Shown: piece by piece, positions 56,581 through 64,000 of the stretch
Position numbering within the stretch: the stretch's first letter is position 1
Layout of the letters: each line of letters opens with the position of its first letter
NCBI GenBank assembly: GCA_015227615.1
Contig: JAALGZ010000031.1
Location: 248,001-312,000 of the forward strand
Reading direction: 5' to 3'
From: Labyrinthula sp. Ha
Taxonomy: Eukaryota > Sar > Bigyra > Labyrinthulida > Labyrinthulaceae
DNA length: 64,000 bases
Notes under the pieces: model-generated
The model's database searches: none
The model's input: the letters and a program-made list of their open reading frames with translations, nothing else
Told to the model about the DNA's origin: nothing
Position numbers and translations under genes: made by a program

Positions 56581-59500
56581 GACGGTTTTGGGGTGAGAGG
56601 ATAATTGTGGTGGGGATGGTCTGTTCTCTCTGGGTGGTGGCGGGTGAAGAAGAAGACAAGGGTTCATGTTGCCCCAGTGCTGCTTCTAAGGGTTCTAGAG
56701 GCGAGTTCAAGCTTTCAGTCGAGATAGGATTTTATGGGAAGAGGTGTGATTCGAGTTTTCTTTAGGATTCCGCCAGTTATGTATCCGTTTCCATAGCTGG
56801 GCACATCTCTATCCAACTACTTTGATTTTCATTTAGTATTTTTAGGATGTATGTGTCTCCAGCTTTTAGGGTGGTAGTTTTCTTCGTGCGTTCTGTTGGT
56901 TGTGTTGGATTAGGTTGGAGGAGATGTGTTTTATGTTTCGGGATAGTTTTTTTAAGACTTTAAATGTATCTTTGTTTTCCAGGTTCCAGAACTTTCAGCC
57001 ATATTGGATTTTTGAGATCCCGAGTGTTTTCACAATATTCCTCTTTCTTCTGACAACCAGCATAATATTCCTCAGTATTGGTTGCAGTTTGTGAAGAGTT
57101 TCTTGTACAGCGCGTACTCTAACAAATGGGTTGACTTGTATTTCAGCCGTTGCTGTTACATCCACTCCAAGATATATATATATCAGTTTTTACTTCTTTG
57201 ATGGTTCCAAGGTTGGTTACTGTTTTTTTTTCTATTGCGACGCTGTTATAGAGGAAGATTAGCTCAGCTGCAGCAACTGCTGTAGTGCCCTTTCTACTTC
57301 AAAATGCGATTCCTAGTTCAAAAAACTGTATTTTATGTCCTACAAGGACATCCTGTGACGGAAATTTTCTAGAACAGGAGGTACGGGTGTATTTATTGAC
57401 CAGTTGTTGGATTGCAGTGTTCGAAAGCTTGTATTTGAGCTTTCTTTCCCTGACCATTCCAATGAGTTGGGTTTTCTTTGTATTTATCTTTAGGCCAGAT
57501 ATTTGCGAAAGTTATTCTGCATATTGAACAAAGTGTTCCAAAATATATATATATATATGTCTGCTCAAGATACAAAGAACATCATCAAATCCAAGAATGT
57601 TTGGAAAAGATAATTCTTATTATAGAAAGTTCAAGTTTATTTTCTCTATTATCCTTCGAAGCAGAGAGTCTAGTGCAAGTACAAATAACGTGGGACTTAG
57701 TGAATCACCTTGTAGCACGCCTTTGTTTATTTCTACTCTATCGCTTATATGTTTACCTAGCTTCACCTGAGCTGAAGCATATTTATATAGGTAAAGAATT
57801 ATATTGACAAAGTTAGCAGAAGATTTTCTCTCTTTTAGGCTAAGTTGAAGGAAATGATGTTTACAAGAGTCGAAATCTTTTTTGAAGTCTATAAAGAGAC
57901 AAAGTATTTCCGAGTTCTTCCTTTGGTTGAGTTTCCACCTGTTCAAGAGAAATTGAGTTTTTTGTCTAGTTCTTGTATTCTCTCGAAAACCAGACTGGTA
58001 CTTTCCTACTGTTCTTTCCAGGGTATTCTTTAGTCTGTTGTTTATTATTTTAGTGATTAGTTTATAAGAAGTGTTAAGCAAGGATATCGGCCTATAGTTG
58101 GAGGGAAGTTGATTGTTTTCTTTTTTTTGTATAAGAATATGATGTTTTCAGTAGAAATAGATATAAGTTCACTTTTGTTCAAGCCACTTGGGTCTAGAAA
58201 TAGTTCTTCCGCAACTTGCTGCAAGTATTTCATAACCATTTTGTTATTCTTTAGGACTTCGTTTGTGATTCCATCAGGTCCGGGCACTTTATAGTTTTTT
58301 TAGTGTTGTTGCCGTCTCTTCAAGTTCTTCTAAAGTCGGATGAGATATATTGGTGTCTTCAGCTTTAGCTTCAGGAATATCTAGTTTAGTGTCCATGATG
58401 TTTTCTTCTCTACTTCTTTGCGTGAGTTCAAGATATTCTTGGAATACTTTTACTCGTTTTTTATCGCTTAGGTACTCCCCATCTTCCATGGCAAGGGTGC
58501 ATTTAGGTTTACGCTTTTTCCTACTATCATTTGTGCTTGTTTGAAAATTTTATGGGTATCTTTCTTTGCCATAGCTGTATCTATTCTTCCTACTTGAAGA
58601 TCCAACCATATTTTGTAGTCATTCAAGGCACCTTTTGTTGTCGTCTTCTTTAGTATTTTAGATTCGTTTTCAGTTAGAGATTTCCACACTCTTCTTCTTA
58701 TTTCAAACAGAGTTTCTGTTCTATATGAGAATGTTCTGTAGAGTCGTTCATGTGGCACCATCGGGATGCAGTTTTCAATGACTTTCTTTATCGTTGACTT
58801 TCTTTATCGTTGACTTGAATGTTTGAAAGTTTAAGCCTGGTTCTTTTCCAGAGTTGTTAGATGATGGGAGTTTGACTATTTCTTCCTCTAAACCTTGTCA
58901 TATTTCTTCGTTTAGCTTCCGCCAGCTTGGTTCAATTTAGAAAAACTTTTTGTAGTTTGGATACATCCTTGAGTTTTGGTTAGAGTAATTACTGAAGTTT
59001 TTGAGACTAGCGCTTCAACTGGTTCATGATCAAATTTTGTTCTATTGTGGATCTTCTGTCCCAGCTTTCCTGTTTATCCGAATTTTACTGAATAGTGGGG
59101 GTGCTGCCTTTACACGCTATGATAGAATCTATTTCTGAACGTTTCTGATTATTCTTTTGCTTTGAATGGTATGTTATGTGGTTACTTGTATTCTTTGCAC
59201 CAATAACGAAGCATGAGTTCATGATGACCCAGTTGTACTTGTTCAAAAAAAACTCCGAAGTATTTTGCCGTTACTGTTCATTCTTGTGGTGTATACATAT
59301 TTTTCGTTGCCGGTCACTTCGTTGTGTCATATTTGAGCGTTTCGGTCGCCTAGGATTATCATGAGGTCTTTTCTACCTTTTCAGCGAGATCACTTTCTGG
59401 AGTCTTGTTAGAAATTGGCTGTATTATTTCGCTTTTTTTCCTCTGTGTGGTGCATAGGTATTGATGATATAGTAACCTTTAGAGCTGAATTTAGTTTTAA

Positions 59501-59890
59501 CACCTAAAATCTTATCTTCATCAAATATCTTTTCTGTTTCTTTATCCATGGCCTTGTTCAAATATATCGCTAAAATATTAATTTTTTCTGCGTCTTTATT
59601 CTTAGAGATATCTTTTGTAAACTATTTTAGTTTAGAGGAGCTCGGTCTTTCAAGGTATTCTACTCCTTTGCTACAAATTTCCTGCATTGCAAGGACGTTT
59701 GTATCGGTAGTAAGGGCATATTCCTCGACAGACCTGAGCTTGTAGAAGGTGAGACAGTCAATATTTACTGATACAATTGAAATTGCACTGGAATCTTGTG
59801 CCTTATTGATTGGTGATTATCCTTTAACTACCTGAGTCTTGCCGGTACTCATAACGGTTTCCTTATTTCCAAATTTTCCGTTTCCCAAAA
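56580..59890 (-). mobile_element. LINE (non-LTR retrotransposon) with endonuclease and reverse transcriptase, decayed
   Basis: Read leftward. The 5' part (about 59400-59830) carries an apurinic-type endonuclease: LAMQE after an N-terminal strand, and later YYIINTYAPHRG. The reverse transcriptase follows: PGPDGITNEVL near 58280, then NYRPISLLNTSYKL, with a frame change just before it near 58080; FIDFKKDFDS; and GVLQGDSLSPTLF near 57680. A GFDD word near 57580, in another frame, stands where the catalytic YADD box is expected. There are at least four or five frame changes or stops, so it is inactive. The 3' end is not sharp; coding-like sequence fades out near 56580. The clade is not certain. 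Confidence 0.82.
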
Positions 59891-62800
59891 ACTTGTTTCT
59901 TTATGAATTTCTTAATTTTGTAAATGTCATAAATGTCCATTCTCACTAATATTCCGCCAGCAACATGCCGAGTGTAAATTACATACATGTAAACAAAAAA
60001 AAAGAGAGCTAAAAGATACAAAGAACACTTCATAGTTCGCTTTATTAAAAACCATTAATCTTTCTACACATTTATTTTTTATTGGATTCTTAGTTCTATT
60101 CCACTCTCACAAAAAATCTCTGCGGCCTTTCTTTTGAATCTTGATAGGTTCTGTGAAATGCTAAGCGTCAATCTATCTCCCAACATTTTCTCCTTCTTAA
60201 CCCTTAACTAAAATCCCAGCTCTTAAGAGCTAATGTACGCTCTCTATTGCTGACTGTGTTTTAGGCAACTATTAACACTTAAGAAATATTATATCCTTTA
60301 TTCCAAAATTTTCATATCCTAAGTTTTATTTTCAAAACAGTGGTGATATAATTTCGCTTTTAACTAAAGGTTGGGAATATATCTATAAACTCTTCGGCCC
60401 ACAAAACCACACTAAGCACCAATTAGAAGGCATTATACCCGCCAGTCCTACATAATCTTTTGTTCATGCCTATGATATTAGATGAACAATTATCTCCTTT
60501 GCAATCATTCCCTGCCTTCATTTATTGCCTGTACCTCATCTATGCAATCCAATGGTGCCAAATATTAGTCCGTAAACTAAATGTGGACCCGTTTAGTTGC
60601 CTTCCGGTTGAGGCTAAGAACCAATTATGATTGTAAAAACTTTCGCTAAGAGGTTACACAAGATCATAATAATGACATCTCGTATTATTTAATTATCAGT
60701 CCAACCTACGAAGAACAAGTGATTAATACATTTTATTAATTCTTAAAGAAAAACTAAGCTCATAAACTCTGACTTGTAGTAAGAGTTCTTCCATAGCTAG
60801 GCTTAAGCAGTGAAGTGTGGGATAAATCAAAGTCAACAGTTTCAGGAGGTAAGTAACTACTGCTTAATTTCATGAATAGCTTCACTAGAGTTCAAATTGT
60901 ACGAATAATTTCCCTTACTAACTGTTGACTTTTGTGATTCTGTTCCATTACGCTTGGACTTGAGATTTACCTTTCTTCTTTCTATCGAGGTCAGTTGCAT
61001 TTGGGACTCGAATCAAATAAAATTTATCAATAGATATTCAATAATTGTCTTAATTCTAAATTTTGAATAAGAAAATTGTGATTGTTACACTTACTAAAAG
61101 ATTCTGATTTTATTATGATTTTCAAATAGTTCCCATCAGTCTATCTAAGCACATCGGAAGTAACTAATGAATATGACCAGGGAAGATATGGTTAAAAAAT
61201 TATTTTTGAATTATCATTAAATCAAATTTCCGTCCAAATTACAATTGACACAGTATGTAGCTAGTCAATTGTGTGAATGTAAGGGTTCAGCTTATACTAA
61301 CTCTCAATTTGTTCTCGGCAGTGGAACATACTGAATAGAGGTTAGATAAGTGAGAAACAAGCACTGGACAAAATAACGAAATAACTGTCTAAGATAAGAA
61401 AGTAACCAGAGAAAAAGAGTACTCTAAGAAAGTAAGAGAATAAAATGGTTTTCCAAATAAGATATTAAGTTGCTGTGGGATAGTATTCATCCTTTTGCTA
61501 GTTTAGAGTAATGTATGAACTACTTCAGCTGCTCTTTTTCCCCGTCTGAATTTTTACCCTTGGGATTGTTCTCGCACTTTTATTTTACCTTTGTTATAGC
61601 AACAACTAGAATACAACCACATTATTTGCTACTTTTTGTCTCCATGGAGTATCTAAAATACCTCTAGGTCAGTTCCAGTGGATGAACCACACAAACAAAC
61701 GCAAAGCTCATTCATTCCCCCCAGCTAGGATTTGCCGCTTATAATGTTAGCGAAAATGGTACCTATACTTTCACTCTAGTTGGCAAAGGAACTGTCAAGC
61801 GATGTAAGAGAAACCTTAAAGTTTTTTTCTCCAATGTATGTAAATTAGACTGGGTTAACTCTTGGATTCGCATATCTTAATTTAAAATGTGCTCATCACC
61901 TCAAATAGCTCGAAGTTAAATGCTTCTGTGCTCTTATATTTCTTCCGTTCATGCATCTGTGCTAAAGTAGTAAACAGTTAAGGTGTAAAATACTTCTCTA
62001 GCCCTTTGTCAAAGTAAACGGTATGATACTTTTCATTCCTTCCTATCCTGTAAAAATAATGTTCTTGTAAGAATCCACTTGTCTTGAATTGAAACTTTAA
62101 TTGTCGTTATTCCCGAATAATGAGTAGGTTTCTTCTAACAGAGTGACACATCTTTCTCTTCAATTATAGTATCAAATAAGTTTTCCCATTCTGTACCTGG
62201 TTGATTGTTACCACTTAATTTCTATACCAGAAACATGTTGCAAACGTATCTCTGAAATTAGGACTACAAAAAACATGAACACCTAAGTTAACTCCATGCT
62301 AAGGATGCCCAAGCGCCCTCTCGGAACAATACTGGGGTGAGGTTAATTGTTGAGTAACTGGGTAAGTCAATCTGAAACAAAGATAAAGTATCGTGATAAA
62401 GGCTGTCACCTGAATATCCCTACCCCAAAGAATAGAAGATGGGGTAAAGGTTCCCAATGTTGCTAAATATTCATTAAAGTGTTTTTAGCTGCCTATGGCA
62501 CAGACCGTAATATTACAAAATATGTGTAATACTACTACACAAACAATATCATTCATCTTTTGTTTTCCGATACTGTTTTCAAGATTTGATATTATTGCTA
62601 GAATCGCGTCTCAATAATGTATCCCTTCTTCATTTTTAACATCTTTTCTTAATAAGAAGCCAAAGCTATCGGTACGAATCGTGCTTCCCGTTAATTTGTG
62701 TCAAACTCGTTTAACGATAGCTTGTAAATATTGTACAAAGCAATAACGCTATGATTTCCTAAATGAAGACAAAAGTCATGTATTATGAAACATGTTCTGA

Positions 62801-63008
62801 TAGCAAGCCTTGAGCTAACCGCAACTAGGGGCTCTTGCCTCTGGGATTCTTACTGGAATAATGAGTAGAGAGATTAATTGAAGAGTTAGTACGAACTACC
62901 AACGTACTCTTCTCAAATGATTTTTCGATATGCTGTGGCACTAGAACGGTAGAGTTTTTTGGGAGCCGTTTTTAGAGGCTAGATTTTGGAAGGCTACTCT
63001 TCCACTCA
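59891..63008. other. Gene-poor stretch, about 3.1 kb
   Basis: AT-rich with stops in all frames and no recognisable gene or repeat. The 5' end of the LINE and the left end of the second MULE must lie near its borders, but no terminal repeat was found. Confidence 0.45.
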
Positions 63009-64000
63009 GTGGTTGACCGTTTCTTACCCCTGAGGCCCAATCTTGTGAAACAAGAAAAGGGAAAAATGACACAAAACCAAAAGGACACAAACACCTTAAC
63101 AGTAGAGCAACAAGACCTCAACCAACTAATTCAGCTGATTTCACTCGATGGATGGACCTTGTTCAGTGTTTTTACACGAGAGAAATATTTGAACTACTTC
63201 AGATAATTTCTATGAACAGATTTATGTGGAAAAGGGCTTCGTGCTACAGGTTTTATGAGGAACAAATAAAAAAAAACGGTTCTGATAAGAGAATGTTGAG
63301 AGGATGCACTGCACAATGTCCTTCTTCACCTACTTGTACCTTTGAGGTAAACATTAAGTTTGATTTAGCTTTTGGTAAGTACATCTTCAAAACAAGAATT
63401 TGGAGCACGTTGAACATGATCTAAATCTAGATCCAGACAAAAGGTGATTTTGTTCAGGCTTAAAAGAAGACAAGTTGAAAATGTTAAGGTACATAGGTGT
63501 AGCTGATACTTCATTAGCAAGTGCTTAAGTTGTATTACATTGTAAGTTTCTAAGTTTGGGCTTCCAGAAGACTTTAATTGAACGTGAACTAGGAACATTT
63601 AAAAAACAGCAAGAAATTCTGAAGGGTCAAACCTGCAGATTTTAATGAAAACATGTCAAGAATGTCTTCAAAAAGGGGGACAGTTTTCTATGTACTTTGG
63701 AAAATCAAACCAAGGAAGACCAACACTAAACGAATTAAGTTTTCAACCCAAACTAAAAAAAAGAGTTGATCTGTATTCTGATGCACTACAGGTCGACATA
63801 CCCCACATGCTTTCTAAGTGCCTTTTAGTTTCGATGTTTCCCGCGGTTGTTGACTATTTCATGAAGACAATCAACTTCAGATGCAGTCTAATGCAAACCG
63901 AGAATAATGTGGATGTGACAAGAGGTCTCACAGGCCTTGAACTGAGGAAGATGAAGGTGATCATGTCCGATGGATCACTAGCTCTGGCGAAGTCAGCCCA
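63009..64000 (+). mobile_element. Second Mutator-like element, 5' part, cut by the window end
   Basis: Read rightward and truncated at the window edge. The pieces follow the transposase of the first MULE: a Cys-rich zinc-finger region (GCTAQCPS, then CTFEVNIKF) near 63290-63360; MLRYIGVADTSLASA near 63480, matching MIKHLGVADSGIAAA in the first; and VDIPHMLSKCLLVSMFPA with KVIMSDGSLALAKSA near 63790-64000, matching the first two DDE-domain Asp motifs. It has at least three stops or frame changes, so this copy too is decayed. Sequence differs a good deal from the first copy, so they are different subfamilies or old copies. No left inverted repeat like that of the first element was found near 62900-63000. 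Confidence 0.8.

Noticed and set aside
1-64000. CRISPR array, prokaryotic operon or phage region
   Set aside because: No spaced direct repeats; spliceosomal introns and eukaryotic gene families show this is nuclear eukaryotic DNA.

Overview
The window reads as nuclear DNA of a unicellular eukaryote with roughly one-third G+C. Host genes use TAA, TAG and TGA all as stops, which argues against ciliate-type stop reassignment. Three genes (LRR protein, DHHC acyltransferase, MBOAT) carry introns of only 27-32 nt, all GT..AG; the other recognisable genes look intronless. An NDUFAF5-like gene implies a mitochondrion that assembles complex I. A RUS-family protein, a SulP transporter with a cyclic-nucleotide-type domain, an FTR1 iron permease and a ShK-tailed M14 carboxypeptidase would fit an alga or another free-living protist, but I cannot name the lineage from sequence alone.

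Layout: 1-701 end of a membrane protein gene; 0.7-7.3 kb empty; 7.3-10.0 kb a coiled-coil protein and an FTR1 permease, tail to tail; 13.0-14.4 kb a RUS (DUF647) protein; 15.37-18.34 kb a decayed Mutator-like element (MULE) with terminal inverted repeats and a 9-bp target duplication; 18.5-19.3 kb a four-exon LRR gene; 21.3-24.1 kb an unknown protein head to head with a phosphatidylinositol phosphate kinase that carries a PX domain inside its kinase fold; 27.6-34.6 kb a dense island (PP2C phosphatase, protein kinase, DHHC acyltransferase, two unknown proteins, MBOAT); 35-41 kb empty; 41.0-41.8 kb NDUFAF5-like; 42.9-44.35 kb an unidentified G+C-richer block; 45.6-49.6 kb M14 carboxypeptidase and SulP transporter, tail to tail; 49.6-53.95 kb an old broken Copia LTR retrotransposon; about 56.6-59.9 kb a decayed LINE; 63.0-64.0 kb the start of a second MULE, cut by the window end.

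Gene organisation is uneven. Genes are paired with tiny spacers (1 nt between two convergent stops, 8 nt between two divergent starts), while the pairs and islands are separated by 2-6 kb stretches with no recognisable coding capacity. No single pathway links the genes. Phosphoinositide kinase, PP2C and Ser/Thr kinase point to signalling; FTR1 and SulP to ion uptake; DHHC and MBOAT to lipid-linked membrane work.

The observations I would check first are the PX-in-PIPK architecture, the extremely short introns combined with near-zero spacing, the NDUFAF5-like protein that lacks the usual SAM-binding glycine motif, and the SulP gene whose start region is one base out of frame and sits 15 bp from a Copia LTR.
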